DNA of 38,029 bases, taken from assembly GCA_021810205.1 (NCBI GenBank), contig JAJZJC010000026.1:1-38029 (forward strand), read 5' to 3'. Positions 1-9,184 of the stretch are shown here, piece by piece. Every line of letters starts with the position of its first letter. Position 1 is the stretch's first letter. The position numbers were made by a program, and so were the translations under genes. A model generated the notes under the pieces. It searched no databases, was not told the origin of the DNA, and was given only the letters and a program-made list of their open reading frames with translations. The DNA comes from Actinomycetes bacterium. GTDB taxonomy: Bacteria > Actinomycetota > Acidimicrobiia > Acidimicrobiales > RAAP-2.

Positions 1-1
1 C

Positions 2-1309
2 GCGGTGCAGGTGGCGACGGCCGTCTCGGGTGCCGCCGTCTCCGAGCTGTCGCTCTCTGGCACGGTGGCTTCGTCGCAGAGCGTGACGATCTCCCCGGGC
101 GTCGCGGGCCGGGTGGGTTCGGTGGCGGTCACGCTCGGCCAGGTGGTGCCGGCGGGACAGGTGCTGGTGCGCCTGGTCAACCCGGTCCTGCAGGCCCAGC
201 TGGCCGAGGCACAGGCCGCGGTGGCGAGCGCCCAGGCCAAGCTGTCGGCGGCAGCCGCGGGGCCGAGCCCACAGGCGGTGGCGGTCGCCCAGGCGGAGGT
301 GGCCAAGGCGCAAGTGGCATTGCAGGCGGCCGAGCAGTCCTCCCAGCAGGCGCAGACAGCACCGGGCAAGGGCCAGCCCGGCTCCTCGTCAGGGGGGTCG
401 CCCTCCCAGGCGGCCGAGGCGGTGAGCGAAGCGCAGGCGGCGCTCACCCTCGCCCAGGCCCAGGCGGCCCAGGCCGAGGCGCCGCCGTCGTCGGCTGTCT
501 TGGCGCCGCTGGAGGCGGCGGTGACCCAGGCCGGCGACGCCGAAGCCGCGGTGGAGGCCCAGATCGCCCAGGAGACCGTCACCGCTCCGTTCGCCGGTGT
601 CGTCAGCTCGCTCAGCGCGGTGGTGGGCGAGCAGGTCACCCCAGCCAGCACGCTGCTCACCCTGGACGGCGCTGCGGTGTCGGTGCAGGTTCCGGTCGCA
701 GAGTCGGACCTGGGGCTGGTCCACCCGGGTGAGGCGGCCACGATCTCGTCGCCGGCCGGTTCTGGCTCGGTGCCGTCGAGGGTGTCGACGGTGGCGCCGA
801 CGGGGAACCCCTCGTCGCTTACCTTCGGCGTCACGATCAGTCCGGTGTCGGACCCGCCGTGGCTGGTCCCCGGCGAGGCGGCAACCGTGGCGGTGGTGAC
901 CGGACGGACCGCAGGGGCGGTGCTGGTGCCGTCGGGAGCGGTGATCTCGATCAACGGCCATCCGCAGGTCTTCGTGGTCCACGCCGATCACACGGTGGGC
1001 CTGGTCGACGTCACGCCGGGGATCTCCGACGGGACGACCACGGCGGTGACCGGCCTCGGGCCGGGCAGCGAGGTCGTCACGCTGGGCCAGACCTACCTGG
1101 CGCCAGGTGACCGGGTGCGGGTCACCGAGCGCGCCTCGACGCCGGCGACGGTCATCGGGTCGAGCATCGGCGGGCTGTTGACCGCTCCGGTCGCCTCGAC
1201 GCCCGCCGGAACGACAAGGCGCAGCAGCACAGAGACAGTGGGAACAGCGGGGGCCGGTTCGGGTGGCTCGACCGGCAGGCGCGGCGGACGAGGCGGTAAG
1301 AAGGGATGA
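2..1309 (+). CDS. RND/HlyD-family efflux periplasmic adaptor-type subunit (5' end outside window)
   Basis: Membrane-fusion (adaptor) subunit of an RND-type exporter. The reading frame is open from the window edge and no signal peptide or membrane anchor is seen, so the N-terminus probably lies upstream; the GTG at 5 is unlikely to be the true start. Visible parts: a first lipoyl half with GRVGSVAVTLGQVVPAGQ (about residues 36-55), a long Ala/Gln-rich coiled-coil hairpin (about 60-190), the second lipoyl half with TVTAPFAGVVSS, a beta-barrel region, and a Gly/Ser/Arg-rich tail ending RRGGRGGKKG. The stop overlaps the start of the permease gene by 4 bp (ATGA), so the two are translationally coupled. 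In a monoderm the adaptor would act on the outer face of the membrane. Family assignment is firm; the substrate is unknown. Confidence 0.88.
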   Translation, partial: AVQVATAVSGAAVSELSLSGTVASSQSVTISPGVAGRVGSVAVTLGQVVPAGQVLVRLVNPVLQAQLAEAQAAVASAQAKLSAAAAGPSPQAVAVAQAEVAKAQVALQAAEQSSQQAQTAPGKGQPGSSSGGSPSQAAEAVSEAQAALTLAQAQAAQAEAPPSSAVLAPLEAAVTQAGDAEAAVEAQIAQETVTAPFAGVVSSLSAVVGEQVTPASTLLTLDGAAVSVQVPVAESDLGLVHPGEAATISSPAGSGSVPSRVSTVAPTGNPSSLTFGVTISPVSDPPWLVPGEAATVAVVTGRTAGAVLVPSGAVISINGHPQVFVVHADHTVGLVDVTPGISDGTTTAVTGLGPGSEVVTLGQTYLAPGDRVRVTERASTPATVIGSSIGGLLTAPVASTPAGTTRRSSTETVGTAGAGSGGSTGRRGGRGGKKG

Positions 1310-4300
1310 GCCAGCAGGTCCCTGGCTCGGCGCCCGACGGTGCTTCGGCGCCAGCCGGGCGGTCGCGTTTCAACGTCACGGCGCTGTCGATCCGCCGGCC
1401 GGTGACCGTCTTGATGGTGCTCGGGTTCTTGGTGGTAGCCGGCGCGGTGGCGTTCACCAAGCTGCCGGTGCGCCGCCTCCCCAACGTCAGCTTCCCGTTC
1501 GTGCGGGTGGTGATCGGCGATGCCGGCACCTCGGCGTCGACGGTGTCGCAGACCATCACCACGCCGGTGGAGAAGGCGCTCAGCTCGGAGTCGGGGGTGG
1601 TGTCGATGGTCGGCACCTCGGCACCGGGCCGCTCGACGGTGGCTCTGCAGTACGCCGGAGGGACCAACGTCGACCAGGCCGCGGCGAGCATCTCGCTCGC
1701 CCTGGCCCGCGTGGCCAAGGGTCTGCCGCCGACGGCGACCCCGCCGTCGATCATCAAGGCCAACCCGAAGGCACTGCCGATGATGGACGTCGCCGTCTCG
1801 GGTCCGCTGGCCGCCTCGCAGCTCTACACCTTGGTCACGAGCGTGGTCGCCCCCGCCCTCGAGGAGCAGCCCGGGGTGGCCCAGGTGACGGTGGTGGGCG
1901 GCCGGGCGCCGGTGGTGACGGTCGCGCTGTCACCGGCCGAGCTTGCCGCCTACGGCCTATCGGTGCCCCAGGTGACCGCGGCCATGAAGGCCCAGAACGT
2001 CGCGGTGAGCGGCGGGGTGACCGTCGTGGGCGGCCAGGAGCTCCTGGCCCGCACGAACGGCGGCTACCCCTCGGTCGCTTCCCTCGAGGCGCTGCCGGTC
2101 GCCTCTCGCCCCGGCGGTGCGGTGCTCCTCGGCCAGGTGGCCAGCGTCTCGCAGGGACTGGCCCAGGCACAGTCGGCCGCCACGCTGAACGGCACCCCGG
2201 CGGTCGGGCTAGTGGTGACCGCGTCGTCGACGGCGAACTCCTTGGCCGTCGACGACGCAGTGCGCGCCGAGCTGGCGACGCTCGCTCCCCAGCTGCCGCC
2301 CGGGGTGCACGCCACGATCATCGGCGACGTCACCGACTACGTACGGGCCGCGCTGTCCAACGTCGAGCTCGACCTGTTCTTGGGGATCCTGTTCGCGGCG
2401 CTGGTGCTGGCGTTGTTCCTCCACCGCCTGGCCAACACGGTGATCGTGATGCTCGCGATCCCCGTCTCGCTGGTGGCGACCTTCGCGGTCATGTACTTCT
2501 TGCACTTCAGCTTGGACCTCATCTCGCTGATGGCGCTGTCGCTTTTGATCGGGATCCTGGTCGACGACTCGATCGTGGTGCTCGAGAACATCCACCGCCA
2601 CCGGTCCATGGGCAAGGACCCTGCCGCCGCCGCGGTGGACGGGCGGATGGAGATCGGCGCGGCTGCGGTGGCCATCACCCTGACCGACGTGGTCGTCTAC
2701 GCCCCCGTCGCCTTCGTCTCGGGCAACGTCGGCCAGCTGTTCAGAGAGTTCGGGCTCACGATCGTGGCCGCCACGCTGTTCTCGCTCCTCGTCTCCTACA
2801 CCCTGACCCCGATGCTGGCGGCGCGCTGGGCCCGCCTGCCCCGACCGGCCTCGGCCGGGGCGCGCAGCGGGCGGCGATTCGACGCCGGGTTCGACGCGCT
2901 GCGTGCCCGCTACCGGAAGGTGATCGCCTGGAGCCTGCGGCACCGCCTGGCGGTGGTCGGGGTGGCACTCGCCGCCCTGGTCGGGTCGGTGGGCATCGTG
3001 CGCTCGGGCGTGCTGCCCACCACCTTCGTACCCCCCGAGGACAACGGGGTGGTCACCGTCAATGCTCGCCTGCCGGTCGGCACGCCCCTTGCAGCAGCCC
3101 AGGCCACCCTCGCCGGCTATGCCCGGAAGGTGCAGCACCTCCCCGGGGTGACCAATGTGTTCGTCTCCTCCGGCTACGGCGCGGGGGTCGGCTCGGCACA
3201 CAACCTGGGCCAGCTCACCGTCGACCTCGGCCCCCGCGGGTCACGCCCGACAATCCGCAGCTACGTGAAGAAGCTCGGAAACCTTGCCCGGCGCTTCCCG
3301 GGTCTGGTGGCCCACGGTCACGTCCAGAGCCCATTCATCGCCGGCGGCGCCCGGGCGGCGTCGGTCGACATCGTGGGGCCCGACCTCGCCACCTTGGACC
3401 GCCTGGCTACCCAGGTCGCTGCCCGCCTGTCCGGCAACCCGGCGGTGTCCCAGGTGTCCACCTCGGTGCCCACCCCCACTCCCGAGCTGTCGATCACCGT
3501 CAACCGGGCAACGGCCACCTACCTCGGCGTCTCGCCCGCCACCGTCGGGGCCACCGTGGCCGCCGCCCTCGGCAGCGCAGCTGTCCCCCCGCTGGTCACC
3601 TCGTCCACGGCTCCCGCCGAGCCGATCCAGGTCACCCTCGGGAACGGGAACCGGCTCACCCCCGCCCAGCTCGCATCCATCCCAGTCCCGACTGCCCACG
3701 GCAGCGTGCCCCTCTCGACCGTCGCCACCCTGTCCGAAGCACCGGGGCCGGGGAAGATCACCCAGATCAACGGCCAGTACGCGGTGGCGGTGTCGGCGTC
3801 GAGCCCGACCGGCAACTCCGGGCCGGCCACCGCAGCCCTGCTCGCCGCCGCCCACCGCGTCGGGCTGCCGACGGGTTATGCCATCGAGGTCGGCGGCCAG
3901 TCCGCCCAGCAGGCCCGGGCCTTTGGACCGCTGCTCCAAGCCCTCGGCCTGTCGATCCTGCTCGTCTACATGCTCATGGCCGCTCTCTACGAGTCGCTGC
4001 TCGACCCCCTGGCCGTCCTGTTCGCGGTGCCGCTCGCCACCGTCGGGGCGCTGGCTGGCCTTTGGGCCGCCGGGCTTCCGATCTCGATCTTCGCCTTGAT
4101 CGCCATGATCATGTTGATGGGCCTGGTCTCCAAGAACTCGATCCTGCTCGTCGACTACACCAAGAGGCTGCGCCAGCGGGGCACCTCCAGGGACGAGGCG
4201 GTCGTCGAGGCTGGTGCCACCAGGATCCGCCCGATCCTGATGACGACCGCCACCATGGTCTGCGCCATGGCGCCGCTCGCCTTCGGGCACGGCTCGGGAG

Positions 4301-4518
4301 CGTCCGAGCGGATGCCGGTCGGCGTGGTGCTCATCGGGGGACTGCTCTCATCGACCGTGCTCAGCCTCTTGGTCGTGCCCGTGCTCTATACCCTCCTCGA
4401 CGACGTCCGCCACCACGTTCGCCGCCGGCGGCGACAGGACGCCGCACCTCGCAACGAGCCGGTGGTCACGACCGCCGAGTTGCCTCTCGTCGCCCGACCC
4501 GCTACCCCAAGTCCATGA
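1306..4518 (+). CDS. RND efflux permease (HAE1/AcrB-type)
   Basis: Proton-driven inner-membrane pump of 1070 residues, the usual length for AcrB-like permeases. An N-terminal helix follows the characteristic LSIRRPVTVLMVLGF; PVEKALSSESGV matches the first porter domain. Two sets of six membrane helices flank two large extracytoplasmic loops. The proton-relay Asp pair is present in LVDDSIVVLENIHRH (near residue 420), and the second half has GLVSKNSILLVDYT. The gene overlaps the adaptor stop (ATGA) and itself overlaps the start of the MarR gene (ATGA at 4515-4518), giving a three-gene operon. HAE1-type pumps are typical of diderms, and no outer-membrane TolC gene is seen here. Substrate unknown. 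Confidence 0.93.
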   Translation: MSQQVPGSAPDGASAPAGRSRFNVTALSIRRPVTVLMVLGFLVVAGAVAFTKLPVRRLPNVSFPFVRVVIGDAGTSASTVSQTITTPVEKALSSESGVVSMVGTSAPGRSTVALQYAGGTNVDQAAASISLALARVAKGLPPTATPPSIIKANPKALPMMDVAVSGPLAASQLYTLVTSVVAPALEEQPGVAQVTVVGGRAPVVTVALSPAELAAYGLSVPQVTAAMKAQNVAVSGGVTVVGGQELLARTNGGYPSVASLEALPVASRPGGAVLLGQVASVSQGLAQAQSAATLNGTPAVGLVVTASSTANSLAVDDAVRAELATLAPQLPPGVHATIIGDVTDYVRAALSNVELDLFLGILFAALVLALFLHRLANTVIVMLAIPVSLVATFAVMYFLHFSLDLISLMALSLLIGILVDDSIVVLENIHRHRSMGKDPAAAAVDGRMEIGAAAVAITLTDVVVYAPVAFVSGNVGQLFREFGLTIVAATLFSLLVSYTLTPMLAARWARLPRPASAGARSGRRFDAGFDALRARYRKVIAWSLRHRLAVVGVALAALVGSVGIVRSGVLPTTFVPPEDNGVVTVNARLPVGTPLAAAQATLAGYARKVQHLPGVTNVFVSSGYGAGVGSAHNLGQLTVDLGPRGSRPTIRSYVKKLGNLARRFPGLVAHGHVQSPFIAGGARAASVDIVGPDLATLDRLATQVAARLSGNPAVSQVSTSVPTPTPELSITVNRATATYLGVSPATVGATVAAALGSAAVPPLVTSSTAPAEPIQVTLGNGNRLTPAQLASIPVPTAHGSVPLSTVATLSEAPGPGKITQINGQYAVAVSASSPTGNSGPATAALLAAAHRVGLPTGYAIEVGGQSAQQARAFGPLLQALGLSILLVYMLMAALYESLLDPLAVLFAVPLATVGALAGLWAAGLPISIFALIAMIMLMGLVSKNSILLVDYTKRLRQRGTSRDEAVVEAGATRIRPILMTTATMVCAMAPLAFGHGSGASERMPVGVVLIGGLLSSTVLSLLVVPVLYTLLDDVRHHVRRRRRQDAAPRNEPVVTTAELPLVARPATPSP

Positions 4519-5141
4519 GCGAACCCCGAGCCCGCCGTACCCCGCACGCCAGCGAGCTACCCAAAGGCGGCCGCCACGAGGACGCCACCGAGCTGGCCGA
4601 CCAGGCAGAGAGCCTGTTCCGGGCGTTCCGGGTCGTGCGCCGCCGGGTCCTCGCCCGTCCGATCGGGATGTCCGGATTGCCCGGCGCGCACGTCGAGCTG
4701 CTCAACCTGGTACGCCGCTACCCCGGCGTGCGGACCCGGGAAGCCGCCCGACACCTGCGGCTCGCCTCCAACACGGTGAGCACTCTGGCGGGCCACCTCG
4801 AAGGAGCCGGACTGCTCGAACGCGGCCGCGACCCCACCGACGGGCGCGGCGTCCGCTTCTACCTCACCCCTGCCGCCGCAGGCGAGCTCGCCGGCTGGCG
4901 CGACCAACGCCTGGCCCTGCTCGCCCAGGCGCTCTCTGACCTCGACACCGCCGATCAGGTGCAGATCACCGCCGCCCTGCCTGCCCTCGACCGACTCGTC
5001 GCCGCCGTGCGTGCCCATGCCGCCCTCCCCCAGCCCCCACAGACACCCGACCGTCGACGCCCATCTCGAAAGCCCTCTCCGGCTGCCCGGGCCAAAGCGA
5101 GCAGGAGGAGCCCACGTGACCGCCCGCCACCCACGCCCTGA
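4515..5141 (+). CDS. MarR-family transcriptional regulator
   Basis: Winged-helix DNA-binding protein of 208 residues, probably the local repressor of the RND operon. The core VELLNLVRRYPGVRTREAA, then HLRLASNTVSTLAGHLEGAG (helix-turn-helix) and LLERGRDPTDGRGVRFYLT (wing with the DxRxxR-type motif), is classic MarR. The ATG overlaps the permease stop codon, which fixes the start. The last 40 or so residues are Arg/Pro-rich and outside the fold. The end overlaps the start of the next gene by 26 bp. Self-regulation is inferred from operon position; the operon promoter lies outside the window. Confidence 0.9.
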   Translation: MSEPRARRTPHASELPKGGRHEDATELADQAESLFRAFRVVRRRVLARPIGMSGLPGAHVELLNLVRRYPGVRTREAARHLRLASNTVSTLAGHLEGAGLLERGRDPTDGRGVRFYLTPAAAGELAGWRDQRLALLAQALSDLDTADQVQITAALPALDRLVAAVRAHAALPQPPQTPDRRRPSRKPSPAARAKASRRSPRDRPPPTP

Positions 5142-5820
5142 CCTCACCCCGGCGTCGGGGAACCCGGACCGCTCGACGGCCGCCGGCACGCCGGCACCCG
5201 GTGACCGCCACGCCCGACGGGCCTGGCGTCGACTCCGACGTCACCTGGGCCGCCTGCGGGTCCTCCCCGCGCTGGTCGGTGTCGCCGTGGTCGCGGCCGC
5301 CTGCTCTTCCCCCGCCGCCACCTCGACTCCGACCACGACGCCATCCCCGCCCCACAACCGCGACCACCACCGCGGCACCGGCATCGTCGGCAAGGTCGTC
5401 GCCGTCTCGGCGTCGTCCCTGGCCGTCGACGTCCGCGCCGCCACCCGCACCATCACCCTCACGCCGACCACCCGCTACCGCCAGGGACCCCAGGACGTCG
5501 CCGCATCCACCCTCACCCCGGGCGCACGCGTGCGCGTCCGGACCGCCGCCAACGGCAGCGCAGCGGTCGTGGCCATCCTCCCCGCCACCGCGAGCGGAAC
5601 CATCGTCGCGCTCGACACGCACGGCTTCACTCTCCACACCTCCCACGGCACCACCCTTGCGGTCACTCTGGAAGCCTCGACCACCTACCACGACGGAACC
5701 CGCACCATGACCGGGATTGCCCTCGAGCCCGGTCAGAAGCTCCACATCCAAGGTCAACCCGGGCCCAACGGATCGTTCACCGCCACCAAGATCACGATCG
5801 CCGCCGGCCTGTCTGGCTGA
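5116..5820 (+). CDS. Secreted lipoprotein with DUF5666-like repeats
   Basis: Predicted lipoprotein of 234 residues, function unknown. The GTG start at 5116 is chosen because a strong ribosome-binding site (AGGAGGAG, 5103-5110) sits 5 nt upstream. A basic stretch (about residues 34-48) precedes a hydrophobic segment and the lipobox VVAAAC with Cys63, followed by a Ser/Thr/Pro linker. The rest contains two related beta-rich units, [18 protein letters not shown] and [16 protein letters not shown], each a 'G x (I/V) V..(V/L)....L.V' pattern typical of DUF5666/OB-like extracytoplasmic domains. It overlaps the MarR gene by 26 bp, so it probably belongs to the efflux operon. The DUF assignment is from pattern recognition. 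Confidence 0.75.
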   Translation: MTARHPRPDLTPASGNPDRSTAAGTPAPGDRHARRAWRRLRRHLGRLRVLPALVGVAVVAAACSSPAATSTPTTTPSPPHNRDHHRGTGIVGKVVAVSASSLAVDVRAATRTITLTPTTRYRQGPQDVAASTLTPGARVRVRTAANGSAAVVAILPATASGTIVALDTHGFTLHTSHGTTLAVTLEASTTYHDGTRTMTGIALEPGQKLHIQGQPGPNGSFTATKITIAAGLSG

Positions 5821-6398
5821 TACGACCCAACCGTGATGTGCTGCGGTGCCCGACACGACGCGATGTCCGACAGCATCGACGGGATCTTCGCCGTCACCGA
5901 ACTGCGCGTTCCCAGACGTGGCCGACCATGGCAGCGCGTTGGCTGTTGCATCGTCGAGATCACAGAACTCCTCGCTGCGCAGTGACCACGACCTCCCCTC
6001 CCACGCGCCGTACGCGAGCGCTGGTCAGCCTGGAGATCGATGCCAAGGAACCAACGACTTGGCTGAGCGGGCGCTCCGCGTTCGCGCCTGCTGGTCCCGG
6101 ACTCGACCGCCCGCGACTACAACGCGACTACAAATCCCGGCGAATACCCGGGAAGGGCAACGAGCCATGAATACAACAGTGCAGGTCAGAGCCACTGTCG
6201 GCGAACACCGGTTGGCACCGGGAGCGACCGGATCGCTCTCTCGGCGGCCTGAACGTGACGACGCTCCTCGCGTGGCAAGAGGGCGTTTGCAGGGTCCCGC
6301 GGCGCCATGCACGCTCGATGGAACGGCCCCCGCCCTAGGTCGCATGGCCAGACCGACCCGCCAGCGCACCTGGTCGGCGCCTGTGGGGCTCTATACGG
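5821..6398. other. Intergenic stretch with no convincing gene
   Basis: Nearly 580 bp between the lipoprotein gene and the convergent DUF2017 gene. The only short reading frame with protein-like composition is 5863-5985 (+), 40 codons starting MSDSIDGIFAVTELRVPRR; it has no good ribosome-binding site and I do not recognise it. A 6-bp inverted repeat TCCCGG-7 nt-CCGGGA lies at 6135-6153 without a T-run. The remaining frames on both strands look like random GC-rich translation. It may be decayed coding sequence. Confidence 0.5.
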
Positions 6399-6866
6399 CT
6401 ATGCGGCGCCACCTGTCGGTGCGGGTGCGTCGAGCGCGTCGATGAGGCAGAGCTGGAGGTGCTGGAGCGCCGCGATGAACGCACGATCCCCCGGACCGAG
6501 CGCGTCGCGTGCCTCGTCGCTTCGCACACCGAGCTCCGCCGCGTGCACTGCGACGGTCATGCCGAGGAGCGCCAGCCAGGCCTCCGCTTCGTCGTCGGAG
6601 ATGGACGACTTGGCGGCGCTCGACAAAACCGAAGCGGTGATGTCGTCGATCATCAGCTGGCGGGTGAGCACGACTGCCGGATCATCGGTCGGGTGCCCCT
6701 CATCGACGTGCCCGAACAGCCGGCCGTACGCGACGGTGCCCGGTTCCTCACCCACGCGCTGGAGCCGCTCTGCCGCCACGTTCAGGAAGTCGACGACCGT
6801 GCCGGGTAGTCGGACCTCGATGCGGCCAGGCTCGCGACGCAGGAACGGGGCCTTGCGGCGCCTCAT
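6399..6866 (-). CDS. DUF2017 family protein
   Basis: Conserved actinobacterial protein of about 155 residues, always or nearly always found next to clpS. It starts MRRRKAPFLRREPGRIEVRL and has a mostly helical body with a run of acidic and Leu-rich segments ending LQLCLIDALDAPAPTGGAA. The ATG at 6866 is preferred; a GTG three codons upstream (6875) is possible. It lies 33 bp downstream of clpS on the same strand, so the pair is probably co-transcribed and may work in ClpS/ClpP proteolysis (inference from gene neighbourhood only). Biochemical function not known to me. Confidence 0.8.
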   Translation of the reverse strand: MRRRKAPFLRREPGRIEVRLPGTVVDFLNVAAERLQRVGEEPGTVAYGRLFGHVDEGHPTDDPAVVLTRQLMIDDITASVLSSAAKSSISDDEAEAWLALLGMTVAVHAAELGVRSDEARDALGPGDRAFIAALQHLQLCLIDALDAPAPTGGAA

Positions 6867-6899
6867 TGCACACACTCGCCTCGGTCGCCCACCTGCAGC

Positions 6900-7208
6900 T
6901 CAGCTCGCTCTCGCGACCGTCGCCTGGAGCCCGTGGCTCCCGAGCTCGAGGCAGAACTGACGAGCACGATCCCGTGCCCCCGTCCAGACGATGACCTTGC
7001 CCTCCCGGTGCGCCGTCAACATGAGGAGCTCCGCCTTCTCGGTGCCATAGCCGAAGATCTTCTTCAGTACCCGCACGACCACGTCCATGAGGGTGACCGG
7101 ATCGTTCCAGAGGAACACGTGGTACGGCACGTCATCGGCACGCTCGGCCGACTCGATGCTGTCAGGATCGACGACCGGCAGGGAGACCGAGCGCAGGGTC
7201 GCGGTCAT
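6900..7208 (-). CDS. clpS: ATP-dependent Clp protease adaptor ClpS
   Basis: N-end-rule adaptor that delivers substrates to the Clp unfoldase. The 102-residue product has the ClpS core: VFLWNDPVTLMDVVVRVLKK (Asn35, Asp36 of the N-degron pocket), then KAELLMLTAHREGKVIVWTG with conserved His67, and the C-terminal QFCLELGSHGLQATV. The length is normal for the family with a short N-terminal arm. ATG at 7208 is chosen; a longer frame extends upstream but the extra residues have no ClpS similarity. It is the first gene of a clpS-DUF2017 pair, and divergent from the methyltransferase gene. Confidence 0.93.
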   Translation of the reverse strand: MTATLRSVSLPVVDPDSIESAERADDVPYHVFLWNDPVTLMDVVVRVLKKIFGYGTEKAELLMLTAHREGKVIVWTGARDRARQFCLELGSHGLQATVARAS

Positions 7209-7307
7209 GAAGCGAACGATAGACGGCGGGAGCTCGAGCGGAGGCACGAAGCAGGCGCCCGCGGGTCGGCCAGGCTGGTCGGCAGTGCACAGGTGTGAGA
7301 ACGTCGC

Positions 7308-8066
7308 GTGATGCGATCTGCCGCCGCCGAGGTAACTGGCGATGGACCACGCGCTCGGCGACGCGGCAACGACGCCGCTCGCCGCGTGTTCACCGGCTTG
7401 CCTGCGAGCTACGACCGCCTTGCGCAATGGCTCTCCTTCGGCCAGAACGCCCGGTGGCGGATGGCGCTCGTCGATGCTGTCGCCCCAAGCCGTCCCTCGC
7501 TTGTGCTCGACGTCGCCACCGGGACGGCTGGCGTCGCGCTCGCGCTGCATCGGCGCACCGGTGCCGCGGTCGTCGGGGTCGACCTCGACGACGGGATGCT
7601 GCGCACGGGCCTCGACAACGTTCGGCGAGCCGGCGGGCCCCCCGTCGCGCTTGCACGCTCGCGCGCCGAGCAGCTACCGATCGCTGACGCGACCGTCGAC
7701 GCATGCAGCTTCACCTATCTGTTGCGCTACGTCGACGATCCTGCGGCGACGATTCGAGAGATGGCCCGGGTGGTGAAGCCCGGCGGGGTCGTCGCGAACC
7801 TCGACTTCCTCGTACCTGCACAGCCGCTCTGGCGAAACGCGTGGTGGCTCTACACGCGCACCGCGCTCCCGCTGGCAGGGCTCGCGACTGGCGGGATGCC
7901 GTGGTACAGGGTGGGCCGATTCCTCGGCCCCAGCATCTCGGAGCACTACCGTCGCTTTCCTCTCGAGTGGACCGTCAGAGCATGGAATGAGGCGGGGATC
8001 GAAGGAGTGACCGTCCGGCGGATGAGCCTCGGCGGTGGCCTCGTGATGTGGGGACGCCGCGGGTGA
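7308..8066 (+). CDS. Class I SAM-dependent methyltransferase (UbiE/MenG-like)
   Basis: Methyltransferase of 252 residues resembling the quinone C-methyltransferases. It has FTGLPASYDRLAQWLSFGQN near the N-terminus (as in MenG/UbiE 'YD..n...S.G....WR'), motif I LVLDVATGTAGVALAL, GVDLDDGML, and VVKPGGVVANLDF after motif III. Start is GTG 7308 or the adjacent ATG 7311. The stop overlaps the next start (GTGA at 8063-8066), so it is coupled to a UbiA-like membrane protein gene, which hints at prenylated quinone or lipid modification. Exact substrate not assignable. Confidence 0.82.
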   Translation: MMRSAAAEVTGDGPRARRRGNDAARRVFTGLPASYDRLAQWLSFGQNARWRMALVDAVAPSRPSLVLDVATGTAGVALALHRRTGAAVVGVDLDDGMLRTGLDNVRRAGGPPVALARSRAEQLPIADATVDACSFTYLLRYVDDPAATIREMARVVKPGGVVANLDFLVPAQPLWRNAWWLYTRTALPLAGLATGGMPWYRVGRFLGPSISEHYRRFPLEWTVRAWNEAGIEGVTVRRMSLGGGLVMWGRRG

Positions 8067-8785
8067 GCGCCAAGCGGCCGGCGTTCTACGCAGCGCGATC
8101 CGGGCCGTGGCGCGACTGGTGGACCTTGCTGCACCCGCCCTACACCGCGTGGCACCTCTCCTATGTGGTGATCGGCGCCAGCCTCTCCCCCGTCGTCTCC
8201 GTGAGCCGCCTCGGGGCGACGCTCGCCGGGTTCTTCCTGGCCGTCGGTGTCGCTGCGCACGCCTTCGACGAGTTGCAGGGGCGCCCCCTGGGCACCCGGA
8301 TCCCTGCGAGCGTGCTCGTCGCGGTCTGTGTGGCAGCCCTCGGTGGCGCGGTCGGGCTCGGGATCGCCGGGGTCGTCGAGGTCGGTCCTTCCCTCGTCCC
8401 CTTCGTCGTCGTCGGGCCCGCGTTGGTCGTGGCGTACAACGCAGAGCTTTGGAAGGTCCACAGTGACCTCGGGTTCGCCCTTTGCTGGGGGGCATTCCCC
8501 CTCCTCACGGCCTTCGTCGCGCAGGCCGGCACCCTGTCCGCCGACGCGGTGCTCGCGGCCGGCGGTGCAACCGCGCTGTCGTTCGCACAACGTGCGCTCA
8601 GCTCGCCCGCCCGCCAGTTGCGGCGGCGTGTCACCGACGTCCACGGCACCGTCGTCTTCCCCGACGGCTCACGAGAACCCCTCAGCCGCGACGAGCTCCT
8701 CCGCCCGCTCGAGCGCGGCCTGGGGGCGACGACCATCGCAGTCGTGCTCCTCGCCACGGGCCTCGCGCTCAGTCGTCTCGGCTGA
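8063..8785 (+). CDS. Multi-pass membrane protein, UbiA prenyltransferase-like
   Basis: Integral membrane protein of 240 residues with about seven hydrophobic segments. It contains HAFDELQGRPLGTRIP after the second helix, placed like the Asp-rich first motif of UbiA prenyltransferases but with fewer Asp, and YNAELWKVHSDLGFALCWG in the middle. GTG 8063 overlaps the methyltransferase stop and is chosen over an upstream GTG at 8048. The C-terminus has a cytoplasmic loop with DGSREPLSRDELLRPLERG before the last helix. The UbiA relation is tentative; co-translation with a MenG-like methyltransferase supports a role in isoprenoid or quinone chemistry. Confidence 0.62.
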   Translation: MSAKRPAFYAARSGPWRDWWTLLHPPYTAWHLSYVVIGASLSPVVSVSRLGATLAGFFLAVGVAAHAFDELQGRPLGTRIPASVLVAVCVAALGGAVGLGIAGVVEVGPSLVPFVVVGPALVVAYNAELWKVHSDLGFALCWGAFPLLTAFVAQAGTLSADAVLAAGGATALSFAQRALSSPARQLRRRVTDVHGTVVFPDGSREPLSRDELLRPLERGLGATTIAVVLLATGLALSRLG

Positions 8786-8920
8786 CGCACGATCCCCCGG
8801 GGCATCGTCAGCGATTCGGCGCGTGCCGTGCGAGGCGCCCGCCCCCAACTGCGGCGTGACAGCCGACCAGGCGCGTCGCCCCCTGCCCTCGTTGTCCGAA
8901 GCGTAGACTCGCCAGTTGCC

Positions 8921-9151
8921 ATGACCAACACCACCACAGTGACGACCGACGACTGGGAGACGACGACGGCTCGAGAGGTCCGCGTCGGAGACCGAGTGCG
9001 GGTGAGCGAGCAGGAGATCACGGTGTCGCGCGTCGAGCCGTCGTTCCTCGGCATGGAGGGCATGATCGCCTTCGTCGAGGACAACGAACAACGCTGGCTG
9101 AAGGTGCCTGCGCCCAGCACGGCGACCGTTGAGGTGCGCCGGGGCGGCTGA
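8921..9151 (+). CDS. Small hypothetical protein
   Basis: A 76-residue soluble protein with a beta-rich middle, REVRVGDRVRVSEQEITV followed by FLGMEGMIAFVEDNEQRW; the 'VGDRVRVS' start looks like a small SH3-like barrel. Not recognised as a named family. The ATG at 8921 follows a TAGACT box (8904-8909) at 11 nt, a possible leaderless or short-leader promoter; there is no ribosome-binding site. It stands 33 bp upstream of the MpaB-type gene on the same strand. An overlapping antisense frame exists but has the Arg/Ser-rich composition of a shadow. Confidence 0.6.
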   Translation: MTNTTTVTTDDWETTTAREVRVGDRVRVSEQEITVSRVEPSFLGMEGMIAFVEDNEQRWLKVPAPSTATVEVRRGG

Positions 9152-9184
9152 GCCGTCGCGCCGGTGGGTGCGAGGCTGGCAACG

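Noticed and set aside
1263-4514. Long plus-strand frame continuous with the MarR gene, overlapping the RND permease
   Set aside because: It is Arg/Gly/Pro-rich with no family similarity; only the part from 4515 is real. It is open because of the GC-rich codon bias of the permease gene.
5821-6398. tRNA or integrase attachment site in the gene-free stretch
   Set aside because: I could not fold a cloverleaf or find repeats of the right length; the short inverted repeat alone is not enough.
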